Part shown: positions 37,731 through 46,909 of the stretch, in pieces
How positions within the stretch are numbered: position 1 is the first letter of the stretch
Layout: every line of letters begins with the position of its first letter
DNA from: Methanosarcina thermophila TM-1
GTDB lineage: Archaea > Halobacteriota > Methanosarcinia > Methanosarcinales > Methanosarcinaceae
Length of the DNA: 64,000 nt
Direction of reading: 5' to 3'
Assembly (NCBI RefSeq): GCF_000969885.1
Contig: NZ_CP009501.1
Coordinates: 744,001 to 808,000 of the forward strand
Notes under the pieces: model-generated
The model's input: the letters and a program-made list of their open reading frames with translations, nothing else
Told to the model about the DNA's origin: nothing
Database searches by the model: none
Made by a program: the position numbers and the translations under genes

Positions 37731-37746
37731 TTCGCATCGCCACGAA
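37731..37746. promoter_or_regulatory. Candidate MsvR operator TTCG-N8-CGAA
   Basis: TTCGCATCGCCACGAA lies about 40 bases upstream of the msvR start, immediately before a TATA-like element (GATTATATAAACC at 37717-37729 read on +). The symmetric TTCG/CGAA ends with 8-base spacing match the form I recall for MsvR boxes, although the inner TA/TA are not conserved. Placement suggests autorepression. Confidence 0.5.
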
Positions 37747-37848
37747 GAATATCATAGTATATATAATTACAAACTTATAAAACCACAGTTTAAAGAGTAC
37801 ACTTAGAAAGAGATAACCCTGATTTAATAAGAGAAAACCTGGTTCGGG

Positions 37849-37912
37849 AAGAGAAATTTATAGTAAGGATATAGATATGCAAGAGAAATTTATAGTAAGG
37901 ATATAGATATGC
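37849..37912. repeat. Perfect 32-bp direct duplication upstream of pspA
   Basis: AAGAGAAATTTATAGTAAGG and the following 12 bases are repeated at 37849-37880 and 37881-37912. It lies in the msvR-pspA intergenic region, about 150 bases before pspA, where duplicated sequence could double a regulator site. Confidence 0.7.
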
Positions 37913-37990
37913 TAATAATATAATTCCAGCGAGAACAGCTAGACTGCAAATATACTGAAGCCTTCTGATAAAGCGTGTGAAAGAACTATA

Positions 37991-38077
37991 ATGGAAGTAA
38001 TAAAAAAGGATGAAAACCCAGATCGTTCGGCCTGGGAACTTTTAAAAAGCAAAGGGGAAAATATATGGGATTATTAG
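37991..38077 (+). CDS. Possible 28-residue leader ORF overlapping pspA
   Basis: ATG 37991 opens a 28-codon frame (MEVIKKDENPDRSAWELL ... ENIWDY) that ends at 38077, 13 bases inside pspA in another frame. Its last codons contain the pspA ribosome site (AAAGGGGAAAA). A translated leader could couple to pspA. It may also be chance; upstream GAAAG is a weak ribosome site. Confidence 0.3.
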   Translation: MEVIKKDENPDRSAWELLKSKGENIWDY

Positions 38078-38772
38078 CGAGAATGGAGACAGTGCTCAAA
38101 TCAAAGATGAGTAAGCTGCTTAACAAAATGGAAGACCCGCGGGAAACGCTGGATTATTCTTATGAGAGGCAGCTGGAATTGCTCCAGAATGTGAAAAAGG
38201 GTGTTGCAGAAGTTGCAACTTCAAAGAAGCGCCTCCAGCTTCAGCGTGCAAAGCTGGTTCAGAACATAGACAAACTGGAAGGTCAGGCAAGGGATGCCAT
38301 TGCATCTGACAGGGAGGATCTTGCAAGGCTCGCTCTTGAAAGAAAGGCTGCCCTCCAGCAGCAGGTTGAAGAGATTAACCGGGAAATTGCAGAGCTTGAC
38401 AAGCAGCAGGAGAAGCTGGTGGAAGCAGAAAAGCGCCTTTCAACGAAAGTGGAGATTTTCAGGACTCGAAAAGAGTCGATTAAAGCCCAGTATTCGGCAG
38501 CTGAAGCCCAGGTGAAAATCAATGAGTCTGTCACAGGAATAAGCGAAGAGATGGCAGATGTAGGTCTTGCACTTGAAAGGGCTGAAAATAAGACTGAAGA
38601 GATGAAGGCACGAGCTGAAGCAATCGACGAGCTTATGGAAGCAGGCACACTTGAAGACCTTACGGGCGGCAGGGACGAAATAGACCGGGAACTTGCAAAA
38701 ATCAGTGCCAAAACCAGTGTAGAATCCGAACTTGCCAGACTCAAGGCTGAAGCCGGAAAAGAAGGCAAATAA
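38065..38772 (+). CDS. pspA: PspA/IM30 family membrane-stress protein
   Basis: A 235-residue PspA/IM30 protein, nearly all coiled coil. The amphipathic N-terminal helix (GLLARMETVLKSKMSKLLN) binds membranes, then ETLDYSYERQLELLQNVKKG. Members assemble into ESCRT-III-like helical rods that repair or stabilise membranes. The gene has AAAGGGG before its ATG and is followed by PspAA. It is divergent from the msvR-like regulator, hinting at a redox-linked membrane stress response. Confidence 0.92.
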   Translation: MGLLARMETVLKSKMSKLLNKMEDPRETLDYSYERQLELLQNVKKGVAEVATSKKRLQLQRAKLVQNIDKLEGQARDAIASDREDLARLALERKAALQQQVEEINREIAELDKQQEKLVEAEKRLSTKVEIFRTRKESIKAQYSAAEAQVKINESVTGISEEMADVGLALERAENKTEEMKARAEAIDELMEAGTLEDLTGGRDEIDRELAKISAKTSVESELARLKAEAGKEGK

Positions 38773-38824
38773 GGAAAAGCAGGGGAGAAGAAGATAAGGA
38801 AGGGAATGTAAGGAGGTCTGAGAA

Positions 38825-39103
38825 TTGATAATCAGGATTATGGGTGAAGGCCAGTACAGGGCACCGGAGGCTCTTTGTAACGAGTTGAATCAGATCGATA
38901 ACAGGATTGTGAAATTGGTAGAGGAAGGAAAAGCCGAGGAATTCCAGAAAGAACTTGCTAAGTTGATTTCCGAGATAAAGAAAAATGGGGAGCCAGTTGG
39001 AGCGGAGGAGATAACAGAATCCGATATCATCGTGCCGCCAGCGGACCTGAGCCTTGAGGAAGCAAAAGACATATTTAAAGGTTCTGGAATCTTTAAGGAT
39101 TAA
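38825..39103 (+). CDS. PspA-associated protein PspAA
   Basis: A 92-residue PspAA-type protein beginning at TTG 38825 after GGAGGTCT, with the diagnostic start IIRIMGEGQYRAPEALCNEL and an acidic end (PPADLSLEEAKDIFKG). It is the usual partner of archaeal and actinobacterial PspA and lies 52 bases after it, so it should be co-transcribed. The biochemical role is unproven; it is thought to modulate PspA. Confidence 0.85.
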   Translation: MIIRIMGEGQYRAPEALCNELNQIDNRIVKLVEEGKAEEFQKELAKLISEIKKNGEPVGAEEITESDIIVPPADLSLEEAKDIFKGSGIFKD

Positions 39104-39174
39104 AGTTGCAGCTTTAAAAAATTTTCCGGCACTGGGGATCAGAATTTCGGGTTAGCAGCCTTCAGTGCCTGTAT

Positions 39175-39615
39175 TTATCGAATAACCATCACCGGTACCT
39201 TTGAGTGCCTGACAACGTTCTCTGCCACGCTACCGATCAGGAATTTTTTGATGCCTGTCAGACCATGCGTGCCCATTACTATAAGGTCAATATTGTTTTC
39301 ATCGGCATATTCAAGGATTTTATCCGCTGGAATACCTTTCGAGTATGCGGGCTTAACTTTAACTCCGACTTGTTCTCCCAGTTTTCTCACGTTTTCAACC
39401 GCAACTTCTCCCTTATCTGCAAGATACTCCTCAAAGGCTTCACTCCAGCCCATAACCGTTCGCGTGGTTACTGCATGCTTAGTAGAGATTACATACAGGG
39501 CATGCACTTCAGCACCTATTGCCTTTGCGATATTTATTCCATATGAGGCAGCTCTTTCTGCATTCTCTGAACCGTCGGTTGCGATCAGAATTCTTTTGAA
39601 AAGACTTCCTTCCAT
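39175..39615 (-). CDS. Universal stress protein (UspA family)
   Basis: A 146-residue UspA-fold protein. It has the N-terminal RILIATDGSENAERAASYG and the ATP-binding end MGTHGLTGIKKFLIGSVAEN with VPVMVI. ATP-binding members act in stress survival. It is convergent with pspAA. Six 19-bp repeats lie in its upstream region. Confidence 0.92.
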   Translation of the reverse strand: MEGSLFKRILIATDGSENAERAASYGINIAKAIGAEVHALYVISTKHAVTTRTVMGWSEAFEEYLADKGEVAVENVRKLGEQVGVKVKPAYSKGIPADKILEYADENNIDLIVMGTHGLTGIKKFLIGSVAENVVRHSKVPVMVIR

Positions 39616-39660
39616 TCTATCAACCCCCCTCTATAATAGAAAAACAAGTCCTTTTTAGGC

Positions 39661-39774
39661 TCACTATTTTCTTATTTTCTCATCATTTTCTTATTTTCTC
39701 ACTATTTTCCTATTTTCTCACTATTTTCCTATTTTCTCACTATTTTCCTATTTTCTCACTATTTTCTTATTTTG
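39661..39774. repeat. Six tandem 19-bp repeats upstream of usp gene
   Basis: The unit TCACTATTTTCCTATTTTC recurs six times at exactly 19-base spacing (39661, 39680, 39699, 39718, 39737, 39756) with few changes. It starts about 45 bases before the usp start, so it lies in the promoter or leader. No spacers are present, so it is not a CRISPR. Confidence 0.85.
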
Positions 39775-40302
39775 TAATATCCATGAGAGTTTTTCTTTAT
39801 TAAAACTCATTCTATTCTTTATTCTATAATTAAAAATATAAGTATTAATATTAACCTCATCTTGGGAGTTAGGTAATGAATTATAGCAGAAGCTGCTCCT
39901 TTTAGGCAAACTTATAATTTTTTTCTATATTGTATCAACATCTACATCAAACTCATACGTTTGATATTAAAAGCTTATTATAACGGAATTAAAAATAAGC
40001 TCCGAAAATTCATAACTCGAAGAAAGGTTTTAAAAATCAATTTAAGTTAGCATGTTGGTATATAGTCTACAAGCATACCATACATTTAAATAACGGATAC
40101 CGAAACCAACGGATACCGAAACCAGCAGTTTCTACATCTACTGATACCAGTTAAGACTAAAAACCAGCGAAAAAAACCAGAAAAAAAACCAGAAAACTGG
40201 CTTCCTTCACTCCATGGAAGAGAGGGAAAAAATTTCCCCTCTCCTCTTCATCCTGTTTGTATGTCCTGCTTTCCCGGATAGCAACTCTTTCGTTACGGCT
40301 TT
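39775..40302. other. Intergenic region with short tandem repeat
   Basis: About 530 AT-rich bases without a gene. A perfect 16-bp tandem pair (ACGGATACCGAAACCA) is at 40093-40124. A GAGAGGGAAA / TTTCCCCTCTC dyad at about 40219-40243 may end the ThiN transcript on the minus strand. Confidence 0.5.
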
Positions 40303-40920
40303 TCATTTAGTCTTTTTTCTTGATGCATGATAATTTCTGGCAAGTTCACACATCTGTTCCGCAACCTCGATAGGGTCTTTCCCCACGAGAATACATACCG
40401 GCTCTTTTCCAACTGCACCGGTCTCGCAAAAGATTCTGGGCATTTTTCCCCCTGCAGCCCTAATAGCTTCCTCGATCATCCAGGAGATAGCTTCTCCCCC
40501 CGCATCCTTCATATTCTCAGGTTCTTGACTTCGGTCTACAATAGGGAAATCCCATTCCTTCTCTTCACAGTAAGTTTTCAGAAAGTCGGCAATCTCGGGA
40601 TTATTTGCAAAATCTATAATAGACCTTATCTCAGGATCTTTTTTCCGGATTTCCAGAAGGACACGTGCCATATAACCTGAAGCCCCAAATTTGATTTTTC
40701 CAATAGCTGCCGGAAATCCGTCAACTACGGAGATCCTTCCGTCTACTGCAAGCACATCTTCAGGATCTGTTGCTTCTCTTGATGCATATACAAAATTCGT
40801 ACGAACCTCAGGGATCAAAGCTGAGAATTCCCCACATCCTTCAATCTGTTCAAGCCCAAGATATAAACGCCCAATCATGTCTGCCTTTTCATTGAGATCC
40901 ATAGCATCACGGCTTCCCAT
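40303..40920 (-). CDS. ThiN-type thiamine-phosphate synthase domain protein
   Basis: A 205-residue stand-alone ThiN domain: LIPEVRTNFVYASREATDPE, DVLAVDGRISVVDG, KIKFGASGYMARVLLEIRK and ETGAVGKEPVCILVG. In archaea ThiN is the thiamine phosphate synthase replacing ThiE, usually fused to ThiD; it also occurs as the sensor of ThiR regulators fused to a DNA-binding domain. Here neither fusion is present, so it is either the synthase alone or a ligand-binding derivative. No thiamine riboswitch or thi gene is adjacent. Confidence 0.75.
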   Translation of the reverse strand: MGSRDAMDLNEKADMIGRLYLGLEQIEGCGEFSALIPEVRTNFVYASREATDPEDVLAVDGRISVVDGFPAAIGKIKFGASGYMARVLLEIRKKDPEIRSIIDFANNPEIADFLKTYCEEKEWDFPIVDRSQEPENMKDAGGEAISWMIEEAIRAAGGKMPRIFCETGAVGKEPVCILVGKDPIEVAEQMCELARNYHASRKKTK

Positions 40921-41053
40921 TCAGTTTATCTTATGAGATCTCTTCTGCATCTGTAACTTATGTTATCTGTCTGTTTGTCAAATGTTTTAAAAGAAGTAGC
41001 CTGCCTGCCCTTAATGAATAAATTCTATCCGACGTGCCTGTAAGCGTAAGAGC

Positions 41054-42280
41054 TTATTCGCTACCGGTATCATTTGTCTCTAACCGATAGAAATGATACT
41101 CATATGGTTCCCAGGTATCGTTGATGGTTCCGTCTGTGACAGTTACGGTTCTGTTTTCCCATAAGACTTCATACTTTCCATTTGGCACGCCGGCAATTGT
41201 TGCAGTATTTGGTGTACAGTCTGCCTCGGTAAAGTCAAGCATGCTGGACGAAGCTATCAGTTTTTTACCTTCGGAATCAGTAAACATATAGGCAGTAACT
41301 GCATCGATTGTGCCACCAGGATCTGAAGTTATACTCTCCCTACCGCTGGTTACGTTTGTTCTCAGAAGTGTTCTGTTGCCATTCATAATCCAGGGCCAGA
41401 TCTGCTCATATTTCGGCTTGAAATCAGCCCACCCTTCGTAGTTTGGAGTCCCGGCTGCATACTTATAAGCATATGAGAAAACCCCCTGCGCTCCGCCTAA
41501 GATTCCCATGACAATCTGGCTCTCGTGACGGTCAGCCACTTTTTGCTCAGTATCCAGATCCGGATCTGAAGGATTCACCTCAGTAGCCTGACCAAAAGCT
41601 TCGGTTGTTACGTATACAGTCTTTCCTGCATTCTTCCAATCAGGAGCATTGGCAATAAGATTCCCATATACCCAGGCGTGAGGGCGTTCAGGATGGAATT
41701 TTGTATAAGTTGTGAAATAACAGACATCCAGCCCCGGGATGAATTCTCTGTCATCAGGTCCAGTCTGCATATCACCTAAATAATCACCAGCAACAGCATT
41801 TGGGAAGTACTTTTTCATAGCTGTACGCATGTTGATAAGTGTAGAAGGATCATCTTCCTCGTCAGGAAGATAAACGCCATAGAAATCATTATCAGTAATT
41901 CCCATGTCCCTGACGTTTCTCCAGAAGCTTTCAGACTCCATCTGCGGACCGCTGGTAGCTACCAGATATTTCGAAATACCGAGCTGTTTGCCTCTATTAA
42001 TATTATTAACAAACTGCTGTGGAGTTATAGAAGTCCTCCATCCTAAATGAACAAGCGTAGCACCCTCGGTTAAAAATTGAGTCCCTGTCTCCCATCCCAT
42101 CATCCCATATGGTGCAACTGTGCCGCGTGGATATGGAAATTCACTGTTATTCGAAGAGTAATTTTCCGATGTATTTTGTCCGTTTGATGCCAGTGCAGCC
42201 GATGAGCCGAGAATTAAAACACAAACCAGGACGACTGCTGATGTCAAGAGTGATAAATATAAACTATCCTTAGTTTTCAT
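41054..42280 (-). CDS. Secreted protein with TIM-barrel-like glycoside hydrolase features
   Basis: A 408-residue exported protein: signal peptide (LLTSAVVLVCVLILGSSAALA), a short Asn/Ser-rich spacer, then a region like a sugar-hydrolase barrel (PYGMMGWETGTQFLTEGATL, DFYGVYLPDEEDDPS, GLDVCYFTTYTKFHPERPHA, GILGGAQGVFSYAYKY) and a C-terminal beta-domain (VPNGKYEVLWENRTVTV). The acidic YLPDEEDD would be the candidate catalytic site. GGGGGA precedes the ATG. Family is not certain and the activity is inferred. It opens a run of exported proteins to 52.7 kb and is divergent from the large protease gene. Confidence 0.6.
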   Translation of the reverse strand: MKTKDSLYLSLLTSAVVLVCVLILGSSAALASNGQNTSENYSSNNSEFPYPRGTVAPYGMMGWETGTQFLTEGATLVHLGWRTSITPQQFVNNINRGKQLGISKYLVATSGPQMESESFWRNVRDMGITDNDFYGVYLPDEEDDPSTLINMRTAMKKYFPNAVAGDYLGDMQTGPDDREFIPGLDVCYFTTYTKFHPERPHAWVYGNLIANAPDWKNAGKTVYVTTEAFGQATEVNPSDPDLDTEQKVADRHESQIVMGILGGAQGVFSYAYKYAAGTPNYEGWADFKPKYEQIWPWIMNGNRTLLRTNVTSGRESITSDPGGTIDAVTAYMFTDSEGKKLIASSSMLDFTEADCTPNTATIAGVPNGKYEVLWENRTVTVTDGTINDTWEPYEYHFYRLETNDTGSE

Positions 42281-42786
42281 CTGTTTCTATTCCCCCATTC
42301 CATCTCCCTTCCAGATGTGTGTGAATTACTCCGTGATTATAATAAATTTAGATAATATATATAACTGCAGGAGCATACTTCCTGGCACTCGGTTGATACT
42401 GTTTACAAATTAATCAGTTATTTTACGGTATTTTTGGGGGCTATAAAAAACAGCGCCGTTTCAATTCAACTGTGCGAGGTAAGCTGCGAATACTGCTGAA
42501 GATTTCTCTATAACTGCGATTTCTCAATTATTATAGTAGCAGCTCAGTCTAAATAAATTCTTATATTTTGGGGGAGATACATTCGTAAGAAATTTAAATA
42601 TCTGAATTTTGCATGTTTACAAGATAATTTCAAAATTCTTTTTATTTTTAACAATTCAATTATAATTTCCAGAGCTGCTTTCATAGTCTGGAACTTTATA
42701 AATTCTATGGGGAGTAAGATTCAAAAATCAAGCTTTGGTTTTAGGGCAAACTTGTTTACAAAATGTATGAAGGGAGGCAAATAAAG
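42281..42786. other. Divergent promoter region between surface-protein genes
   Basis: About 500 AT-rich bases between two divergently transcribed exported proteins. It contains several TATA-like stretches and the GGGAGG ribosome site of the large protease gene. No ORF or repeat stands out. Confidence 0.4.
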
Positions 42787-45700
42787 GTGGAGAAAGATAA
42801 TCAAAAAATGAAGACAGAGATCAACATGAAGAAGAATTTCAATATAATAAGCATTCTAAATGTGGGGAAAAAGCTAGTAATCTTCAGTGAACTTCTGATT
42901 CTATTTTTTGTTATAGGGTCATCTATAGCGATAGCAGATACAGAACCTTCAGAAATAAACACAGCATCTGAGATTCAGAGTAATGCCCTAAACCAGACTG
43001 ACAGTCTCCCAGAGCTTAAATATGCACCGGAAAACCCCAAATTTACCAGATACCTTAACAATAAAAATTATACTCAAAGTGCACCTTCCCAAAGTGAGTA
43101 TCAAACCGGTTTTGTACCCACACCTGTAGATCTCAGTCATCTAAGCGATGTTTCAGCAGGACATGTATCTGCTCCGGCTTACTATGATCTGCGAACTCTG
43201 AACAGGGTAACAGATGTGAGAGATCAGGGTCATGAAGGAACTTGCTGGGCATTTGCAACCTATGCGTCTCTGGAATCATACTTACTGCCGGAAGAAAACA
43301 GGGATTTCTCAGAAAACAATATGAAAAACCTGCTTTCTTCTGCATATCCAGAAGGTTTTGATTATACTCCGGATGAAGGCGGAAATCATCTCATGTCAAC
43401 AGCCTATCTGGCTCGCTGGAGCGGACCAGTGGATGAAGCCGATGATCCTTATGATCCTTCTAATTATTCCTCGGTCTATTCACCTACGGGATTACGTGTA
43501 CAGAAACACATACGAGACGTACTAATTATTCCAGACAGGAAAAGTCCAATGGACAATGATAACATAAAATCTGCAGTCCAGAACTACGGAGCGGTATATA
43601 CCACAATGTACGTCGATCCTGCCTATTATTCCCCTGATCAACGTTACTATTACTTTAACAATGATATTTCATATCCTAATCATGCTGTGGCTATTGTTGG
43701 CTGGAATGACTCGTTTGATAAGAATCAATTTTCCAACGTTCCTCCCGGAAATGGTGCATTTATTGTAAAAAATAGCTGGGGCAAGACCTGGGGGGAGGAC
43801 GGATATTTCTATGTATCCTACTACGACACAAAACTCGGGTACGATGGAAACGTTGTGTTCACAGCTGAAAACACTGATAATTATGATTCCATATACCAGT
43901 ATGACCCGCTCGGATGGGTCAACAGTGTTGGATATAGTAATCCCACTTGCTGGTGTGCAAACGTCTTTACTGCAAAATCTTATGAAGTTCTCAAAGCCGT
44001 AGGTTTCTATACAACAGACTCAAACTGCAACTATGAAATATATATACACACTGATCCAGAGTTCAGCCCCATAAGTAGAACAGGCTATGTTCTTGCCCAA
44101 AGCGGTACAATTCCATTTGCAGGCTACCACACGATTCCCCTGAATTCAGGAGTTAAGCTCAAAGCAGGTCAAAAGTTTTCGGTAGTTCTGAAGCTTACAA
44201 CTCCTGGATATAACTTCCCGATTGCCTTTGAATATCCAAGATCAGGCTACAGTAGTAAAGCAAGAGCAAACACAGGTGAGAGTTTTATAAGTCCTAATGG
44301 AATTAAATGGGAAGACTTAACAGCACACTATCCAAATGCAAATGTCTGTGTCAAGGCATTCACCTATCCAATTTCGTTCCCTGTTGCAAACTTCAGCAGC
44401 AATGTAAGCGAAGGTTATGTTCCATTGAATGTGCAGTTTAACGACAGCTCAAGAAATGCAACTGGATGGTACTGGGATTTTGGAGATGGAAACTATTCAA
44501 CCGAGCAGAATCCTGTGCATGTTTATTCCAGAATAGGAACTTATCCTGTCAACCTGACCGCAAGCAATGATAATGGTACAGATTCAAAACTTGCTACTAT
44601 CGCTGTTCTCAAGCAGCCTGCTTACGCATACATTGCAAACATGGGTAGCAACACTATCTCAGTAATTGACACAGCAAAAGACATTGTTATCACCACTGTG
44701 GAAGCAGGTGCTGGCCCTTATGGAGTTGGAGTAAGTCCGGATGGAAAAAAGGTATATGTAGCGAACAATGACAGCAACACTGTCTCTGCAATTGATACTG
44801 CAACAAACACTGTTACAGCCACAATTCCTGTAGGAAGGAAGCCCTGGGGAATTGCAGTCGCCCCCGATGGAACAAAGGTGCATGTGGCGAATAATCTGGA
44901 TAATACTACATCTGTAATTGATACTGCAACGAACACTGTCATAACTACAGTCCCTGCAGGAATTTATCCTTCTGGAGTTGCAGTTACACCGGATGGAACA
45001 AAGGTATATTTTGCGAGTTCACATCACTCTGAAAACTCAACAGGCAGTATTGTTTCTGTAATTGACACTGCCACAAATGGGGTTATAGCCTCTGTGCCTG
45101 TGGGAAATGTTTCTACAGGAATTTCAGTCACCCCTGATGGAACAAAGGTGTACGTGTCGAACAGTCTGGACGATACTGTCTCTGTAATTGATACGGCTAC
45201 AAACACTATAATAGCCACAGTGCCTGTAGGAGACAATCCTCAGGGAAATGCCGTGAGTCCAGAAGGAAAAATGGTATATGTGGCGAACTACGACAGCAAT
45301 ACCATTTCTATAATTGACGCGGTAACAGATACTCTTATAGCCTCTGTGCCTGTAGAAGTCAACCCTATTGGCGTTTCATTCAATCCTGATGAAAATGAGG
45401 CATATGTGACGAATAGTGGCAGCAACACTGTTTCTGTTATTGACACTGCCACACACAGGGTAAAAACCACAATGAGTGTAGGAGAATTTCCTGCTGCATT
45501 CGGGCAATTTATAAAGCAACCAGTACTTCCTTTTGCAAACTTCAACAGCAATGTGAGCGAGGGTTATGCTCCTCTTTCTGTCCAGTTTACCGACCTCTCG
45601 AAAAACGCAATGGAGTGGAGCTGGAATTTTGGAGATGGAAATTATTCAACTGAGCAAAATCCAGTGCATATCTTCTCTGCACCACAAATCCATATCGTTA

Positions 45701-46578
45701 ACCTGACAGTAAGCAATGAAAAAGGAACTGCCTCAAAACTTGCTACAATAACTGTCACACAACAAAGCAGCCCAAGCGGCGGTGGCGATGGAAGCACCGA
45801 TGGAAGCAGTGGAGGCAGTGGAAGCAGCAAAAGTGGGAGTTCAGGCGGTAAACGTGGTGGCAGCCGTGGCGGCGGTGGCGGTGGGGGTGGTTCCCCAGAG
45901 CCTGCAAGAAATGTGGATGTAAAGGAACTTTCACAAGTACGCGTTGTAAGCGGAAATTCTGTGAAATTTGATTTCCCGAAGAATGCCACCTGTGTTGTTT
46001 ATGTGAGTTTTGATGCAAAGAAGACCGCAGGCAAGACTACAACCATTGTTGAACAGCTCAAAGCAAAATCAACCCTGACTTCAAATCTGTCCTCAGGTGA
46101 GGTTTATAAATACTTCAACCTCTGGGTTGGAAATGCAGGTTTCGCAACAGAAAAGAACATTGAGAACCCTGTAGTGTGCTTCAAGGTCGAAAAATCCTGG
46201 CTTGAGGATAAGAACATAGACCAGAATTCAATCACGCTTAACAGGTACAGCGATAAAAAATGGTCTGAACTGCCCATAAAGCTGTTGAGAGAAGATAGCA
46301 AATATCTGTATTTTACGGCTGATACCCCAGGATTCACTTACTTTGCAATAACAGGGAATACCATAGAGAAAGAATCCGAAAACGAAACTGAACTTGCAAC
46401 GGATATCCAGGACCCCGGACAGGAGAGTATAGCCCTTGGAAGTAAGGATAAACTGGAAAGTAAGGATAGACTGACATCTGAGACGGGAAAAATTACAAGC
46501 ATACCCGGATTTAGAGCGGTTTGTGGAGTTGTCAGTTTGCTGGCGATATCGTTCTGTAAAAGAAGATTTAATAACTAA
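42787..46578 (+). CDS. Cell-surface papain-like protease with PKD, YVTN propeller and PGF-type anchor
   Basis: About 1263 residues from GTG 42787 (GGGAGG upstream). Order: signal peptide (LVIFSELLILFFVIGSSIAIA), C1A papain-like domain with Cys153 (DQGHEGTCWAFATYASLE), His299 (NHAVAIVGWN) and Asn329 (VKNSWGKTWGEDG), a lectin-like beta domain, PKD domain 1 (about 532-608), seven YVTN repeats forming one complete propeller (about 611-911), PKD 2 (914-992), a Gly/Ser linker, a PGF-pre-PGF-like domain (about 1043-1195), and a C-terminal IPGFRAVCGVVSLLAIS helix with a basic tail. The end resembles PGF-type surface-anchoring signals. The product is probably displayed outside and could process surface proteins. 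A GTG at 42862 would start directly at the signal peptide and is a real alternative. Confidence 0.88.
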   Translation: MEKDNQKMKTEINMKKNFNIISILNVGKKLVIFSELLILFFVIGSSIAIADTEPSEINTASEIQSNALNQTDSLPELKYAPENPKFTRYLNNKNYTQSAPSQSEYQTGFVPTPVDLSHLSDVSAGHVSAPAYYDLRTLNRVTDVRDQGHEGTCWAFATYASLESYLLPEENRDFSENNMKNLLSSAYPEGFDYTPDEGGNHLMSTAYLARWSGPVDEADDPYDPSNYSSVYSPTGLRVQKHIRDVLIIPDRKSPMDNDNIKSAVQNYGAVYTTMYVDPAYYSPDQRYYYFNNDISYPNHAVAIVGWNDSFDKNQFSNVPPGNGAFIVKNSWGKTWGEDGYFYVSYYDTKLGYDGNVVFTAENTDNYDSIYQYDPLGWVNSVGYSNPTCWCANVFTAKSYEVLKAVGFYTTDSNCNYEIYIHTDPEFSPISRTGYVLAQSGTIPFAGYHTIPLNSGVKLKAGQKFSVVLKLTTPGYNFPIAFEYPRSGYSSKARANTGESFISPNGIKWEDLTAHYPNANVCVKAFTYPISFPVANFSSNVSEGYVPLNVQFNDSSRNATGWYWDFGDGNYSTEQNPVHVYSRIGTYPVNLTASNDNGTDSKLATIAVLKQPAYAYIANMGSNTISVIDTAKDIVITTVEAGAGPYGVGVSPDGKKVYVANNDSNTVSAIDTATNTVTATIPVGRKPWGIAVAPDGTKVHVANNLDNTTSVIDTATNTVITTVPAGIYPSGVAVTPDGTKVYFASSHHSENSTGSIVSVIDTATNGVIASVPVGNVSTGISVTPDGTKVYVSNSLDDTVSVIDTATNTIIATVPVGDNPQGNAVSPEGKMVYVANYDSNTISIIDAVTDTLIASVPVEVNPIGVSFNPDENEAYVTNSGSNTVSVIDTATHRVKTTMSVGEFPAAFGQFIKQPVLPFANFNSNVSEGYAPLSVQFTDLSKNAMEWSWNFGDGNYSTEQNPVHIFSAPQIHIVNLTVSNEKGTASKLATITVTQQSSPSGGGDGSTDGSSGGSGSSKSGSSGGKRGGSRGGGGGGGGSPEPARNVDVKELSQVRVVSGNSVKFDFPKNATCVVYVSFDAKKTAGKTTTIVEQLKAKSTLTSNLSSGEVYKYFNLWVGNAGFATEKNIENPVVCFKVEKSWLEDKNIDQNSITLNRYSDKKWSELPIKLLREDSKYLYFTADTPGFTYFAITGNTIEKESENETELATDIQDPGQESIALGSKDKLESKDRLTSETGKITSIPGFRAVCGVVSLLAISFCKRRFNN

Positions 46579-46909
46579 AATAATTAAAGTACTAATGAGC
46601 GATAAAGTCTGGTAAAATGGGTGGTTAATCCACCTGATATTTTTTAGATATCTCTCTGTTTTGAGGCTTATCTATTTTTGGGCTTGTAATTTATCGTTGA
46701 ACAGGCAGGCTATTGGTACTGTTTTCTTCAAGTACATGCTATCACATAACCTGATAAGTGCAACATTAAAGAAAAATTTATTTAGTTATCACCGCATATC
46801 TTAGTCCGGTTATATCCCCTTCTTTTCATGTCATAAACTTAGATGTTTTTTACTGATAGTCGAGATCTGGATAACTGTGTATTGAAGATATAATCTGGAC
46901 TGATGCCTG

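Noticed and set aside
38283-38768. Large Ser/Ala-rich antisense ORF over pspA
   Set aside because: Typical antisense shadow of a coiled-coil gene rich in Glu, Ala and Lys codons.
39661-39774. CRISPR-like array
   Set aside because: Units are contiguous with no spacers, and no cas gene is in the window.
45642-45989. Pro-rich antisense ORF in the surface protease gene
   Set aside because: It is the reverse of the Gly/Ser linker; poly-Gly codons read as poly-Pro.
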